Below, piece after piece: positions 43,352-53,410 of a DNA stretch of 64,000 bases. The position numbers and the translations under genes are program-made. The DNA comes from Shimia aestuarii (GTDB lineage Bacteria > Pseudomonadota > Alphaproteobacteria > Rhodobacterales > Rhodobacteraceae). The notes beneath the pieces were generated by a model. It saw nothing but the letters and a program-made list of their open reading frames with translations, did not search any database and had not been told where the DNA came from. The stretch's first letter is position 1; each line of letters starts with the position of its first letter. The stretch is taken from NCBI RefSeq assembly GCF_900114635.1, contig NZ_FOTQ01000008.1, positions 122,883 through 186,882 of the forward strand, read 5' to 3'.

Positions 43352-43906
43352 ATGACATATCAATCTGTTCCCATGCCCGTGACACGGCTCTTGCAGGTCT
43401 GGCACCTGCTGGAACGCTGGGTCGCCGTGATCGCATTTACCCTGATCGGCGTGCTGATCTTTGGCGATGTCGCCGGCCGTGAATTCATCGGTCCCGTGGG
43501 TGGGGCGCTGGGTTTCGACATGGGGTCGACCGGCATATATGGCGCCCGCAAGATCTCGCTGTTCCTTCTGGTCATCGGGGCCTTTGCCGGGCTCGGCGTC
43601 AGCGTCGCGACCGGTACCCAGATCGTGCCCCGCGTCGCCTTCAAATGGGTGCCCACAAGCTGGGGGCCGTATGTTGACCGCATCTCCAACGGGCTGAGTG
43701 CCGCCGTTTTTCTGGCCGTCGCCTATTACGGCTGGGTTTTTGTCAACGCCTCGCGTGACATCGGCACCGTGATGCCGGGTCTCGACGTCCCGGTATGGAT
43801 TTTTCAGGCGGCAATCCCGATCGGCTTCGTCTCGGCGGCCCTGCGCTATGTCATCTTTTTCATCTGGCCCGGCTCGGCCCCCGCACGCGAGGAGATCCCG
43901 GAATGA
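43352..43906 (+). CDS. dctQ: TRAP transporter small permease subunit
   Basis: A 184-residue membrane protein with four predicted helices, including WVAVIAFTLIGVLIFGDVAG and ISLFLLVIGAFAGLGVSVA, typical of DctQ. It overlaps dctM by 4 bp (ATGA). Confidence 0.9.
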   Translation: MTYQSVPMPVTRLLQVWHLLERWVAVIAFTLIGVLIFGDVAGREFIGPVGGALGFDMGSTGIYGARKISLFLLVIGAFAGLGVSVATGTQIVPRVAFKWVPTSWGPYVDRISNGLSAAVFLAVAYYGWVFVNASRDIGTVMPGLDVPVWIFQAAIPIGFVSAALRYVIFFIWPGSAPAREEIPE

Positions 43907-45159
43907 GCGCGTTTGGTCTTCTTGCACTTGTCCTTGGTCTGCTCATCCTGCGCCAGACCCTGACCGTTATCCTTTTGGCCGCGATTGCCTATGTGCACCT
44001 TGTCTGGGGGCATGGCTACCTTGACTACATCGTCGAGGATATGTGGACGTCGCTCAACAAGGAGCTGATCCTGTCCGTGCCCCTGTTCCTTTTATGTGGG
44101 GCGGTCATGACCGAGGGCACGGCGGCCCGTCGTCTGGTGCGTATCGTGCGCGCCATCACGGCGCCGACACGTGGCGGTCTGGGCGTTGCTGCGATCGTTT
44201 CCTGTGCCGTCTTCGCCGCCATTTCCGGCTCGTCCATCGTGACCATGATCGCTGTCGGCTCGGTGCTTTACCCGGCGATGAAGGAAGCGGGTTATACCAA
44301 CCGTTTCGCCCTTGGCACCGTGGTGTCGGGGGGCACGCTCGGCATCATCATTCCGCCGTCGATCCCGCTCATTCTTTATGGTCTTGTCACAGAAACTTCG
44401 ATCGTTGACCTGTTCCTTGCCGGAGTCTTGCCCGGACTGGTTCTGATCGTGCTCATGATCGCCTACGTGGTGTGGGCGAACCGCCATCGCCCGGCGCAAA
44501 AGATGGACTGGGCGGAACTCTGGGCAGCGCTTCGTGCCGGAATCTGGGCCGCGATGTTCCCGGTGATCCTGCTCGGCGGCATCTATTCTGGATACTACTC
44601 GCCCACCGAAAGCGCGGCTGTTGCCCTGGTCTATGCGCTGATCATCGAGTTCTTCGTCCACAAGGAGATGAAGATCCGTGACTATTTCAACGTTGTCACC
44701 GAAACTGCCAAGCTTGGCGGCGCGCTGTTCCCGCTGATCGCGGTGGCGCTGTCGCTGAACTTGATCCTGACGGAATATCGTGTGCCCGCACAGATGGTCG
44801 AGATCGCCCAGACCTACCTGACCAACCCCTGGACGATGCTTCTGGTCGTGAACCTGCTCTTGCTGGCCGTAGGGGCCTTCATGACTACGAACGAGGCCAT
44901 CCTGATCCTTGCCCCGATCCTGATGCCGGTGGCGCAGGCCTATGGTTTTGATCCGGTGCATTTCGGGATCATCATGATCGTGAACCTCGAAATCGGCTAC
45001 CTGACGCCGCCCGTGGGCATGAATCTGATGGTCGCCATGGTGACATTCAAGGAAAAGTTCAGCGACATCCTCATGGGGGTTCTTCCCTATATCGCGGTGA
45101 TGATTGTTGGCCTTGCGATCATTGCGTTGGTGCCATGGCTTTCGCTTGGACTGCTGTGA
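43903..45159 (+). CDS. dctM: TRAP transporter large permease subunit
   Basis: A 418-residue membrane protein with about 12 hydrophobic segments. DctM-type motifs include SGSSIVTMIAVGSVLYP, GTLGIIIPPSIPLILYG and NLEIGYLTPPVGMNLMVA. It forms the sodium-driven import channel with DctQ. Start taken at the ATG overlapping the dctQ stop. Confidence 0.94.
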   Translation: MSAFGLLALVLGLLILRQTLTVILLAAIAYVHLVWGHGYLDYIVEDMWTSLNKELILSVPLFLLCGAVMTEGTAARRLVRIVRAITAPTRGGLGVAAIVSCAVFAAISGSSIVTMIAVGSVLYPAMKEAGYTNRFALGTVVSGGTLGIIIPPSIPLILYGLVTETSIVDLFLAGVLPGLVLIVLMIAYVVWANRHRPAQKMDWAELWAALRAGIWAAMFPVILLGGIYSGYYSPTESAAVALVYALIIEFFVHKEMKIRDYFNVVTETAKLGGALFPLIAVALSLNLILTEYRVPAQMVEIAQTYLTNPWTMLLVVNLLLLAVGAFMTTNEAILILAPILMPVAQAYGFDPVHFGIIMIVNLEIGYLTPPVGMNLMVAMVTFKEKFSDILMGVLPYIAVMIVGLAIIALVPWLSLGLL

Positions 45160-45173
45160 TGGGAGCGGCCGTG

Positions 45174-45476
45174 TCAAACTTGGAACGCCGGGCCGAAAAT
45201 TTCGGCCAGCTCGACCTCGGCAATCAGGTGCCCGATATCCGCCAATTGCGCAGCGCGTGCCGGGTGAATGCCCCACGCCCGGTAGCTTTCGGCGTCTCGC
45301 CACGTGCCAAGAACACAGATGCGATCAGGATCCTCGACGCCGGCATGCAAAGCGCCTTCGATGAAACCGGGGATCGCCGCGGCGCATTCGCTCAGAACAC
45401 CCCGGTCGTGGAAAACCTGCATGGCCGCCGGGCCCTTCCCGGGCTGAACGCGCACAACAAGAATAGACTGAAACAT
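45174..45476 (-). CDS. Antibiotic biosynthesis monooxygenase (ABM)-fold small protein
   Basis: A 100-residue protein starting MFQSILVVRVQPGKG, with the ABM ferredoxin-like pattern (IPGFIEGALHAGVEDPDRICVLGTW, then a YRAWGIHP-type helix). Members include quinol monooxygenases and heme or small-molecule enzymes. It is the only minus-strand gene in this operon region and begins 37 bp from the divergent amidohydrolase gene. Function not assignable. Confidence 0.72.
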   Translation of the reverse strand: MFQSILVVRVQPGKGPAAMQVFHDRGVLSECAAAIPGFIEGALHAGVEDPDRICVLGTWRDAESYRAWGIHPARAAQLADIGHLIAEVELAEIFGPAFQV

Positions 45477-45513
45477 GGTCGCGCCTTTCTGAAGACAAAC
45501 TGGGGTAACTGTC

Positions 45514-46821
45514 ATGCCTGAAAAGAACCTAAATGTCCGTCCGACACTAGGGCAAGATAGCGGATCGCCCATACTTTTTCGCAATGCGCGCATTTTTAAC
45601 GGCAAGGACGAGACCCTGCTGGAAGGGTATGACGTGCTGGTTGCGCAAGGCCGGATTGCAAAGCTTGCCAAGGGAATCGGCGCCGATGCCGGGTGGCGCG
45701 AAATCGACGCAGAAGGCCGGGTGCTCAGCCCCGGTTTCATAGATGCGCACGCTCATGTCATGTTTCAGATGTCCTTTCCCGAGGCATTTGGATCTGACGA
45801 GTTTTACTGGGCTTACAAGGCGACTGCGGCCGCCGAAACCTATCTCATGAATGGATTCACGACGATCCGGGATGTTGGTGGCAACACCTTCTCGCTCAAG
45901 AAGAACATTGATGCCGGCGTGCTGGCCGGTCCTCGCATCTATCCGTCGGGCCCGATGATTTCGCAAACCTCAGGCCATTCAGATCACCGCCAGGACTGTC
46001 ACAAATGTGCGGCCATCCTGAACGAACCGTCAGTGCCGATGAAATACCATATGGTTGCCGTGGCCGACGGTCATGACGGCGTTTTGCTCGCCGTGCGCGA
46101 GGCATTCCGCCGTGGCGCGTCCCAGATCAAGATCTGCACCACCGGCGGGACGGGGTCATATGCCGATCCGCTGGACGTGACCCAGTTCCTGCCGTCCGAA
46201 GTGCAGGCCGCCGTGGCCGCCGCCAAGGATTGGGGCACCTATGTCTGCACGCATGCATATCATGATGAAGGCATCCGGCGCGCCGTTGAGAATGGGGTGC
46301 AATGCGTCGAGCATGCCAACCTGGCCACCGAAGCGACCCTGCGCATGATGCAGGAACAAGGCATCTGGCTGTCGCCCCAAGTCATCGTCTACACCAAGCA
46401 CCCTCTGGGTTACACCGACGATCAGAAGGCCAAGCATGACGAGGCCTATGACGGCATTGACCGGATGATGACCGCCGCCAGGAAATTAGGCTTTGAAAAG
46501 ATCGCCTTTGGTTCGGACATCATCACCGACCCCGAGCTGCTGGCCCGGGTGAATGATGAATTCAAGCTCCGCACAAAATGGTTCACGCCCTTCGAAGTGA
46601 TGCGCCAGGCAACGGCGTTGTCGGGCGAACTGCTGGCGATGAGCGGCCCGCGCAACCCCTACAAGGGCAAGCTGGGCGTGATTGAGGAAGCGGCCTTTGC
46701 CGACCTCCTGCTGATCGACGGCAACCCTCTTGATGACATCGAGATACTGACCCGTCCCGCTGAGACCCTGGACCTGATCATGAAGAACGGCGTGATCCAC
46801 AAAAACACGCTGCAGCGTTAA
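45514..46821 (+). CDS. Amidohydrolase (imidazolonepropionase-like)
   Basis: A 435-residue metal-dependent amidohydrolase. FIDAHAHVMFQ near residue 78 gives the HxH site, KICTTGGTG near residue 210 the Lys region, and later THAYHDEGI, EHANLA and GSDIITDP supply ligands and the catalytic Asp. Such enzymes hydrolyse cyclic amides or peptide-like bonds. It follows the TRAP genes, so it may open or trim the imported compound. Confidence 0.9.
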   Translation: MPEKNLNVRPTLGQDSGSPILFRNARIFNGKDETLLEGYDVLVAQGRIAKLAKGIGADAGWREIDAEGRVLSPGFIDAHAHVMFQMSFPEAFGSDEFYWAYKATAAAETYLMNGFTTIRDVGGNTFSLKKNIDAGVLAGPRIYPSGPMISQTSGHSDHRQDCHKCAAILNEPSVPMKYHMVAVADGHDGVLLAVREAFRRGASQIKICTTGGTGSYADPLDVTQFLPSEVQAAVAAAKDWGTYVCTHAYHDEGIRRAVENGVQCVEHANLATEATLRMMQEQGIWLSPQVIVYTKHPLGYTDDQKAKHDEAYDGIDRMMTAARKLGFEKIAFGSDIITDPELLARVNDEFKLRTKWFTPFEVMRQATALSGELLAMSGPRNPYKGKLGVIEEAAFADLLLIDGNPLDDIEILTRPAETLDLIMKNGVIHKNTLQR

Positions 46822-46836
46822 CCTCTGGAGAAAGAC

Positions 46837-48036
46837 ATGTCTGACCAATCTGCCGACTACGCGTACCGCATGCGGTCTCAGGTCTCGATTCCCAAGCTGC
46901 TGGAATGCGGAGACGTCGCCCATTGGTGGTGCACCCATATTTCCGAATGCATGCCCACGGCCCTGATCCATTCTCCCTATGCACCGGGTGGGCTTGACGA
47001 CGCACCGAACGATGCTGTGATGGATATCACAGCCGAGACCTCGTTTGGCACATTGTCCCTGCGCGACTTCCTTGCCCATCCACAAAGCGGGGCGCGTGGC
47101 ATCGTCGTGATCAAGTCGGGCAAGATCGTTGCCGAAAGCTATCCCGACCTGAGGGCTGATCAGCCGCATCTCTGGGCGTCCTGTGCCAAGCCGACGGCGG
47201 GGCTGATGGTTGAACACCTGATCGACGCCGGCCTGATCGACGAAAGCAAGGGGATTGGCACATATGTGGCGGCCCTGCGCGACACGGATTGGGGCACGGT
47301 GAGCGTGCGCGACGTAATGGACATGACGCCGGGCATGGATTGCGAAGAGAACGACGCAACCCGCGCGGACCCCGGCTCCAACGCGATCCGAGCCTTCATG
47401 GCCGAGTTCAACCATCCGCGCAACGGCCGGGTCGAAACCCTGCTGGAAGTGCTGCAGGCCAGCCGCCGCGTCGCCACCCCCGGTGAAAAATTCGAATACG
47501 GGTCGCCCTGCACACAGGTGTTGGTCTATCTCGCCGAAGCCGTTTCCGGATTGCCCTGGGCGGAACTGTTCCGCCGCAATGTCTGGTCCCATATGCGCGC
47601 CGATGGCCCGTTCCAGGCCCACCTGACACCGGATGGCGTGGCGCTGGCGCATGGCGTGGTGTCGTCGCGCCTGCGTGACATGGCGCGGTTCGGAATGCTT
47701 TACACACCGAGCTGGCCGCGCGTGGCAACTCAACAGGTGGTGGACGATGTCGTGCTGGCCCGCATCCGGTCTGGTGTGCGCGACAGGGCGTTTTTCATGA
47801 ACGGCTATGACGGTCCGGTTTTTGTCGACAGGCTTGGCGATGACACGATTCTGGGAAATGCCCGCCAGTGGGACTGCATCTGGCCCGATGGCGACCTCTA
47901 CAAGGGTGGTTTCATGGACCAGGGGCTGTACGTTTCCCCGGATCGGGACCTTGTGATCGCTTATTTTTCGACAACGGCCGAGATGCAGCTGACGCGCTAC
48001 CTGCGCCCGATCGCAACGTCCGACCTTCTTTCCTGA
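46837..48036 (+). CDS. Serine hydrolase, beta-lactamase family
   Basis: A 399-residue protein of the class C beta-lactamase/esterase fold. The active-site SxxK is ASCAKPTAG near residue 113, and a Tyr region appears at KFEYGSPCTQVL near residue 219. No signal peptide is seen, so it is probably a cytoplasmic esterase or amidase. It lies 15 bp after the amidohydrolase in the catabolic run. Confidence 0.85.
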   Translation: MSDQSADYAYRMRSQVSIPKLLECGDVAHWWCTHISECMPTALIHSPYAPGGLDDAPNDAVMDITAETSFGTLSLRDFLAHPQSGARGIVVIKSGKIVAESYPDLRADQPHLWASCAKPTAGLMVEHLIDAGLIDESKGIGTYVAALRDTDWGTVSVRDVMDMTPGMDCEENDATRADPGSNAIRAFMAEFNHPRNGRVETLLEVLQASRRVATPGEKFEYGSPCTQVLVYLAEAVSGLPWAELFRRNVWSHMRADGPFQAHLTPDGVALAHGVVSSRLRDMARFGMLYTPSWPRVATQQVVDDVVLARIRSGVRDRAFFMNGYDGPVFVDRLGDDTILGNARQWDCIWPDGDLYKGGFMDQGLYVSPDRDLVIAYFSTTAEMQLTRYLRPIATSDLLS

Positions 48037-48057
48037 TCCCGCCTACGGAGCCATGCC

Positions 48058-51000
48058 ATGACCCAACATGTCCCCACCAAACGCCTTGAAATGACTCTCG
48101 AGGATCGCCTGACCCAGGAAAAGGGCTGGGTTTACATGACCGGCATGCAAGCGCTTGTGCGTCTGCCGATCCAACAGCGCAAGCGCGACGTCGCGGCGGG
48201 GTTGAACACCGGTGGTTATATCTCGGGCTATCGCGGCTCTCCTGTTGGGACCTATGACATGAGCCTGTGGCAGGCGGAAGGCGCGCTCAAGGAGCACAAT
48301 ATCGTCTTTCAGCCGGGGCTGAACGAGGACATGGCCGCCACTGCCACATGGGGCAGCCAGATGGTGGGCCTGTTTCCGGGTGCAAGGGTCGATGGGGTGT
48401 TCTCGATCTGGTACGGCAAGGCGCCGGGGCTGGATCGGTCCATGGACCCGATCCGCCATGCCAACCTTGCCGGAACCAACCCAAAAGGCGGCACACTTTT
48501 GCTGGTGGGGGATGATCACGGGGCCAAGTCATCGACACTGGCCTGCTATTCCGACCTCAACTTCGCTTCTCTCGGTGCGCCGCTTCTGGCCCCGGCAAAC
48601 GCGCAGGATGTGCTTGATTTTGGCCTGCACGGCATCGCGCTCAGCCGCTATTCTTCGACCTTGGTCGGCATGAAACTGGTCACGGACGTGGTCGAGGGCG
48701 GTGGTTCGGTCCATGTAGCGCCCGACAGTCCCAAGATTGTTCTCCCGGAAGGCGATGTGCCGGAAACCGCGATCCGTCCTTTTACCCCGATTCCGGAACA
48801 GGAACGGCTGTTGTGGGATGTGAAGTTGAAAAAGGTTCTAGCCTATGCCCGCGCCAATAATCTCAACCGGATCAGCGGTGCGGAAGATGCCCGTATCGGC
48901 ATCATTGCCGCCGGGAAGTCGTGGCAGGACCTGAACCAGTCACTCGCGGGTCTCGGTTACAAGAACGGCAGGCTGGGCAATTTGCCGACCCGCCTTTTGA
49001 AGGTTGGCATGGTCTGGCCGCTGGACGATGCCGCGATACGTGCCTTTGCCAAGGGGCTCGACACCGTGATCGTGGTCGAGGAGAAGCGGCCCCTTCTCGA
49101 AGATCAGATCCGCGCGATCCTCTACGGCTCGGACCTTTCCCCGCGTATCGTGGGCAAGACTTTCCAGGGCCAGGCTTATGCCTCGGACGCGGGGGACTGT
49201 GCCTTTCCCGGACATGGCGAGATCGAGCCCAACATGATCACTCGCGTGCTGGTGCGGGTTGCGAAAGAGACCGACGCCGATGCCGGGCTGTCACTGCCCA
49301 ACCCGCCCGAAGTCCCGCCCGCGCTTGGTGCAGGCGCCATGCGCCTTCCGTCCTTCTGTGCGGGCTGTCCGCATGGGCGCTCGACGCAGGTGATCGACGG
49401 CAGCCGCGCACTTGCGGGCATCGGCTGTCATACCATGGCGATGTTGCGGGACCCGATGAAGACCAACTCGGTCTCTCACATGGGCGGCGAAGGCGGCATG
49501 TGGCTGGGGCAGTTCCCGTTCACGGACGAAAAGCATGTTTTTGCCAATATGGGCGACGGGACCTATTTCCATTCCGGCCTGATGGCGATCCGCGCGGCGA
49601 TCGCCGCCAAAGCCACCATGACCTACAAGCTCTTGCATAACGGCTTCGTCTCGATGACCGGCGGTCAGCCCCATGATGGCGAGATCAGCCCGGAACAGAT
49701 GGTCGAACAACTGCTGGCCGAGGGCGTCGAGCGGATCGCGCTTGTCACCGATGAGACCGACAAGTTCGACGGCAAGCCCTTTGTCGGCGGTGGCGTGACT
49801 CTGCACCCGCGCACTGAACTGGAGCGCGTGCAAAAAGAGCTGCGCGAGAAACCCGGTGTTACCGTTCTGATCTATGACCAGCCCTGCGCCACCGAACGTC
49901 GCCGTCTGCGCAAACGCGGCAAATGGGTGGACCCCGACAAGCGCGCGTTCATCAACTCGGCGGTCTGCGAAGGCTGTGGGGATTGTTCGACCGTGTCGGC
50001 CTGTATGGCGATCGAGCCGCTGGAGACCGAATTCGGTCGCAAACGCCAGATCAATCAGTCCTCCTGCAACAAGGACTTCTCCTGTGTCGAAGGCTTCTGC
50101 CCTTCTTTCGTGACCGTGTCCGGCGCAAAACCGCGCAAGGCCAAGGTGTCGGATGCTGCGATTGACATCAGCCATCTGCCCATGCCCAGCCCCCGCGCGA
50201 TTGACGGGTCCTGGTCGATTCTGGTGTCCGGCATCGGCGGGGCAGGGGTTGTGACCGTCGGCCAGACACTGGCCGTGGCGGCCCATGCGGATGGCTATTT
50301 CTCGTCCAACCTCGACATCACCGGGTTGGCGCAGAAATATGGCGCGGTGCATTCGCACATCAAGCTGGCCGTGTCGCCGGACAACATGCGCGCCACGCGC
50401 ATTGCCGTAGGCGAGGCGGATGCGCTGATCGGTTGTGATCTTGTCGTGGCCGCTGGGGACGAGGCCATTTCCAAGCTGACGCCGGGCAAGTCGGTCGCCG
50501 TGACCGACACCACCGTTGTACCGACCTCGGAGTTTTCCAAGAACCCCGACTGGCAGCTGAATGGCCAGGAACAGCTTGAGCGCCTGACACGCGTGCTGGG
50601 TGACGCCGCGCGCGGCATGGATGCCCAGCACCTGGCGGAAAAGGTCATGGGCGACCGGGTGTTTGCCAATATGCTCCTGATGGGGGCCGCGTGGCAACAA
50701 GGCGGCATCCCGCTCTCGCTGGAAGCGATCCACCGCGCGATCGAGCTTAATGGCGTTGCCGTCGGCAAGAACAAGCGGGCCTTCGATCTGGGCCGCCTTG
50801 CCATGGCCGATCCGCAGGCCGCTGCAGAACTGGCCGGGGACAGTGCACCGATCCTGCTGGAAAGCCGACGCGAAACTCCTCTTGACGATGTCATTGCGCA
50901 ACGTGTCGCGCAGCTGACCGCCTACAAGAACGCGGCCTTTGCGAAGCGCTATTCGGACATGTTGGATCGCGTGGCCGCGGCTGGACTGTCCGAGGCCGCG

Positions 51001-51516
51001 CAGCGGGCCGTGGCCAAGGGGTATTACAAGCTGATGGCGGTCAAGGACGAATGGGAGGTCGCACGGCTCTACACCCGTCCCGAGTTCAAGGCACAGCTTG
51101 AAGAGACCTTCGAAGGCGACATGGATCTGACTTTCTATTTCGGCGCTTGGCCCTATGGCGGAACCGATCCCAAGACCGGAAAACCGGTCAAAGGTGCGGT
51201 CAAAGGCAAGACGGCGATGCGCTTCTTTGGTCTGCTGAACCGCCTGCGCGGCCTGCGCGGGACCGTCTTCGATCCGTTCCGCAACAATGCCGAAGCCAAG
51301 CTCGCCCGCAAGCTCCTGTCCGACTACGAGGCCGATATCGACTTTGCGCTGGCCAATTGGTCCGACGCCACTGCGGCTACACTGACCGAGCTTCTCGACC
51401 TGCCCGAACACATCCGCGGCTATGGCCACGTGCGAAAACGCCACGCCGAAGCCGCCACAAAACGCCGCGCCGAATTGCAAGCGGTGCTCTCGAACACAGC
51501 CGCAAACGCGGCCTGA
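48058..51516 (+). CDS. Indolepyruvate ferredoxin oxidoreductase, fused subunits
   Basis: A 1152-residue protein in which alpha (IorA-like) and beta (IorB-like) parts are fused, as in other proteobacteria. A TPP-binding segment follows FANMGDGTYFHSGL near residue 500, and an iron-sulphur Cys cluster with CEGCGDCSTVSAC and SCNKDFSCVEGFCPSF lies near residues 640-685. The beta half has the gamma-type GIGGAGVVTVGQTLAV. It converts aryl- or branched 2-oxoacids to acyl-CoA with reduced ferredoxin. Its neighbours, which form 2-oxoacids, fit this. Confidence 0.9.
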   Translation: MTQHVPTKRLEMTLEDRLTQEKGWVYMTGMQALVRLPIQQRKRDVAAGLNTGGYISGYRGSPVGTYDMSLWQAEGALKEHNIVFQPGLNEDMAATATWGSQMVGLFPGARVDGVFSIWYGKAPGLDRSMDPIRHANLAGTNPKGGTLLLVGDDHGAKSSTLACYSDLNFASLGAPLLAPANAQDVLDFGLHGIALSRYSSTLVGMKLVTDVVEGGGSVHVAPDSPKIVLPEGDVPETAIRPFTPIPEQERLLWDVKLKKVLAYARANNLNRISGAEDARIGIIAAGKSWQDLNQSLAGLGYKNGRLGNLPTRLLKVGMVWPLDDAAIRAFAKGLDTVIVVEEKRPLLEDQIRAILYGSDLSPRIVGKTFQGQAYASDAGDCAFPGHGEIEPNMITRVLVRVAKETDADAGLSLPNPPEVPPALGAGAMRLPSFCAGCPHGRSTQVIDGSRALAGIGCHTMAMLRDPMKTNSVSHMGGEGGMWLGQFPFTDEKHVFANMGDGTYFHSGLMAIRAAIAAKATMTYKLLHNGFVSMTGGQPHDGEISPEQMVEQLLAEGVERIALVTDETDKFDGKPFVGGGVTLHPRTELERVQKELREKPGVTVLIYDQPCATERRRLRKRGKWVDPDKRAFINSAVCEGCGDCSTVSACMAIEPLETEFGRKRQINQSSCNKDFSCVEGFCPSFVTVSGAKPRKAKVSDAAIDISHLPMPSPRAIDGSWSILVSGIGGAGVVTVGQTLAVAAHADGYFSSNLDITGLAQKYGAVHSHIKLAVSPDNMRATRIAVGEADALIGCDLVVAAGDEAISKLTPGKSVAVTDTTVVPTSEFSKNPDWQLNGQEQLERLTRVLGDAARGMDAQHLAEKVMGDRVFANMLLMGAAWQQGGIPLSLEAIHRAIELNGVAVGKNKRAFDLGRLAMADPQAAAELAGDSAPILLESRRETPLDDVIAQRVAQLTAYKNAAFAKRYSDMLDRVAAAGLSEAAQRAVAKGYYKLMAVKDEWEVARLYTRPEFKAQLEETFEGDMDLTFYFGAWPYGGTDPKTGKPVKGAVKGKTAMRFFGLLNRLRGLRGTVFDPFRNNAEAKLARKLLSDYEADIDFALANWSDATAATLTELLDLPEHIRGYGHVRKRHAEAATKRRAELQAVLSNTAANAA

Positions 51517-51531
51517 CCGGAAGGACCGGAT

Positions 51532-53403
51532 ATGAAACTGAGATCAGACAAGGTCACCGTTGGCGCGATGAACACGGGCGCGCGCGCACTCTGGCGCGCC
51601 ACCGGCACGCAACCCGAAGAATTCGGCCGCCCGATCATCGGTATCGCCAACTCGTTCACGGAAATGGTGCCCGGTCACGTCCACCTGCAGGCGCTGGGGC
51701 GCCTTGTGGCCCGCGAAATCCGCAAGGCCGGGGGGGTGCCGAAAGAGTTCAACACCATCGCAGTGGATGACGGCATTGCCATGGGCCACGAAGGCATGAT
51801 GTACTCGCTGCCCAGTCGCGAGATCATTGCCGACGCGGTGGAATACATGGCCAACGCCCATGCCATTGACGCCCTGATCTGCCTGTCGAACTGTGACAAG
51901 ATCACACCCGCCATGTTGATGGCGGCCAACCGCCTGAACATACCAACGATCTTTGTCTCGGGCGGGCCGATGGAATCGGGCAAGTTCGACTATCGCGGCA
52001 AGCATATGAAGATCGACGCGATCGACACGATCTATGTCGCGGGCGCTGCAGATGCCACGCAGGAAGAGATCGACGCCGTCGAAGAAAGCGCCTGTCCAAC
52101 CTGCGGGTCCTGCGCACTCATGGGCACCGCAAACTCGATGAACTGCCTGACCGAGGCATTGGGCATGGCGTTGCCGGGCAACGGCACCATCGTCGCCACC
52201 CATACCGACCGCGAAGACCTGTTCAGAAAGGCGGCGCATCGGATCGTGGACATGGCCCACGCCCATTACCGTGATGGCGATGACAGCGTCTTGCCGCGCG
52301 CGATCTGTTCGCGCGAGGGGTTGGAAAACGCCGTGCGCATGACGATGGCCATTGGTGGCTCGACGAACACCATCCTGCACCTCTTGGCGATTGCGCAGGA
52401 ATCCGGGGTCGCCTTCACCATCGATGACTTTGACCGGATCAGCCGGGAAACCCCGTGCCTGTGCAAGGTGTCCCCGTCCGCGCATGAAGTCTTTATCGAG
52501 GACATGCACCGCGCCGGCGGCGTGATGGCCGTGGCCAGCGAATTGCTCAAGGCCGGGCTCTACAACGCGGACAACCCAACCGCGCTGGGACAGCCCGTGT
52601 CGGCCTATTGTGGCGACTGGGACATTACCAATCCGGAAAATGACGAGGCCCGCAAATTGTTCTCCGCAGGTCCGGGCGGCATCCGCTCGATAAAGGCTTT
52701 CTCGCAGTCGAGCCGCTTCAAATCGCTCGACACCGACCGCGAGAACGGCGTCATCCGCAGCGCCGAACACGCTTTTACCAAGGATGGCGGCTTGGCCGTT
52801 TTGCGCGGAAACCTCGCGCCGGATAGCTGCGTGGTCAAGTCGGCAGGCGTCCCGGAAAACATTTGGCGGTTCCGAGGCACCGCGATTGTGAGCGAAAGCA
52901 TGGAAGAAGCGCTGGAAAAGATCCAGAATGGCACCGTGCAGGAAGGCCATGTCGTCGTGATCCGCTACGAGGGGCCGCGCGGCGGGCCGGGGATGCGCGA
53001 AATGCTCACCCCCACGGGAATGCTCAAGGCGCGCGGGCTGGGTGACAAGGCAGCCTTGATCACCGACGGGCGCTTCTCGGGCGCAACCTCCGGTCTGTCC
53101 GTGGGCCATGTCTCGCCCGAAGCCGCCTCGGGGGGCGTGATTGCACTCGTCAAAGACGGCGATCCGATCGAATTCGACATCCCGAGCCGAAGCGTCACTC
53201 TCGATGTACCCCGGGAAGAACTCGACCGCCGTCGCGCCGAGATGAATGCGCGCGGTGACAAGGCGTGGCGACCTGCGACGCGTCAGCGTGACGTGTCCAC
53301 ATCCTTGCGGGTCTATGGGCTGATGGCATCCTCCGCCGACAAGGGCGGCGCGCGTGACACCGAACGCCTTGCCCGGCTGGAACGGCTTTCGGCAGAAGGA
53401 TAA
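51532..53403 (+). CDS. ilvD: Dihydroxy-acid dehydratase
   Basis: A 623-residue IlvD/Edd-family dehydratase. Iron-sulphur cysteines are in LSNCDKITPAM (near residue 122) and CPTCGSCALMGTANSMN (near residue 193). The order and wording of the N-terminal half match E. coli IlvD closely. Yet it stands in a catabolic operon, not an isoleucine-valine operon, so it may act on a related dihydroxy or sugar acid. Confidence 0.85.
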   Translation: MKLRSDKVTVGAMNTGARALWRATGTQPEEFGRPIIGIANSFTEMVPGHVHLQALGRLVAREIRKAGGVPKEFNTIAVDDGIAMGHEGMMYSLPSREIIADAVEYMANAHAIDALICLSNCDKITPAMLMAANRLNIPTIFVSGGPMESGKFDYRGKHMKIDAIDTIYVAGAADATQEEIDAVEESACPTCGSCALMGTANSMNCLTEALGMALPGNGTIVATHTDREDLFRKAAHRIVDMAHAHYRDGDDSVLPRAICSREGLENAVRMTMAIGGSTNTILHLLAIAQESGVAFTIDDFDRISRETPCLCKVSPSAHEVFIEDMHRAGGVMAVASELLKAGLYNADNPTALGQPVSAYCGDWDITNPENDEARKLFSAGPGGIRSIKAFSQSSRFKSLDTDRENGVIRSAEHAFTKDGGLAVLRGNLAPDSCVVKSAGVPENIWRFRGTAIVSESMEEALEKIQNGTVQEGHVVVIRYEGPRGGPGMREMLTPTGMLKARGLGDKAALITDGRFSGATSGLSVGHVSPEAASGGVIALVKDGDPIEFDIPSRSVTLDVPREELDRRRAEMNARGDKAWRPATRQRDVSTSLRVYGLMASSADKGGARDTERLARLERLSAEG

Positions 53404-53410
53404 AGACGCG